The notes under the pieces are model-generated. The model made no database searches and had not been told where the DNA came from. It was given only the letters and a program-made list of their open reading frames with translations. A stretch of 19,421 nucleotides of DNA from Bisporella sp. PMI_857 (Eukaryota; Ascomycota; Leotiomycetes; Helotiales; Helotiaceae), in contig JAJSPD010000215.1 of NCBI GenBank assembly GCA_021307315.1, positions 1 to 19,421 on the forward strand. Reading direction: 5' to 3'. Shown one piece after another: positions 19,261 through 19,421 of the stretch; position 1 is the stretch's first letter, and every line of letters begins with the position of its first letter. The position numbers and the translations under genes are program-made.

Positions 19261-19421
19261 AGCTTATTTTTCGATTTTCGGAAACTTTGTTTAATTCGTT
19301 TTTTTATTATTAGAAATATTATAATAAAAAAATTCTAAAAAAAAAAAACAAAGAAAAAGCAACTTGTATTTTAAAAAAACTATATTAAATCGGCGTTTTA
19401 GCTTTTTTAACACAATATTCT

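Larger units (their letters stand above)
14188..19421 (-). mobile_element. Degenerate Ty1/Copia retrotransposon, minus strand, 5' part beyond right edge
   Basis: The last 5.2 kb has a much lower GC content than the genes. It carries, in minus-strand order from right to left, remnants of integrase, reverse transcriptase and RNase H. This Ty1/Copia order (integrase before RT) separates it from Gypsy elements. The coding strand is riddled with stops and frameshifts. Many codon changes relative to the family consensus look like G-to-A or C-to-T, and CC, GG and CA are scarce, as expected after repeat-induced point mutation. The gag part, 5' LTR and primer-binding site are not in the window. The element ends in, and truncates, the NLR gene. 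Confidence 0.8.

Noticed and set aside
1..19421. tRNA or rRNA genes, bacterial operon signals
   Set aside because: No cloverleaf-type sequence or rRNA segment recognised; the genes have spliceosomal introns, so bacterial signals do not apply.

Overview
The window looks like nuclear DNA of a filamentous ascomycete (Pezizomycotina). Genes are split by short GT-AG introns (mostly 45-125 bases), the protein families are typical of moulds (fungal rhodopsin-like membrane protein, berberine-bridge-type FAD oxidase, flavin amine oxidase, SesA-type NLR, MYND finger), and a decayed Copia retrotransposon at the right end has an AT-rich composition suggestive of repeat-induced point mutation (RIP). The class within Pezizomycotina cannot be read safely from the sequence. 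All exon structures were assembled by eye from splice signals, reading phase and family motifs.

Layout. 1-58 (-): first codons of a MYND zinc-finger gene leaving the left edge. 778-2328 (-): six-exon, seven-helix rhodopsin-like membrane protein, 404 aa. 3330-5065 (+): four-exon secreted FAD oxidase, 509 aa, divergent from the rhodopsin gene over a 1-kb shared upstream region. 5066-9820: a stretch of gene relics and small transposons. It holds a faint relic (5218-5502), a C-terminal glycosyltransferase-2 relic with an internal stop (7102-7473), a secreted-protein pseudogene (7848-9029) broken by two stops, a frameshift and a 416-bp hAT MITE, a 173-bp pogo-like MITE, and a 121-bp near-perfect hairpin. 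10363-12489 (-): five-exon flavin amine oxidase, 542 aa, with an extra intron in its 5' leader. 13165-14222 (+): NLR-type gene with an N-terminal helical domain and the start of an NTPase domain, cut off just after the P-loop region. The cut coincides with what looks like a Copia LTR end (14188). From there to the right edge lies one RIP-degraded Copia element on the minus strand, in which RNase H, reverse transcriptase and integrase remnants can be read.

The three complete genes (rhodopsin-like, FAD oxidase, amine oxidase) do not form a recognisable pathway. The FAD oxidase/rhodopsin pair could belong to a secondary-metabolite locus, but no synthase is present. I did not find a clearly new biological system. 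The best leads are the multiply broken secreted-protein gene with exact hAT footprints, the truncation of an NLR gene at a Copia boundary, the long perfect hairpin, and the odd 1.5-kb tract between the Copia pol gene and its LTR.
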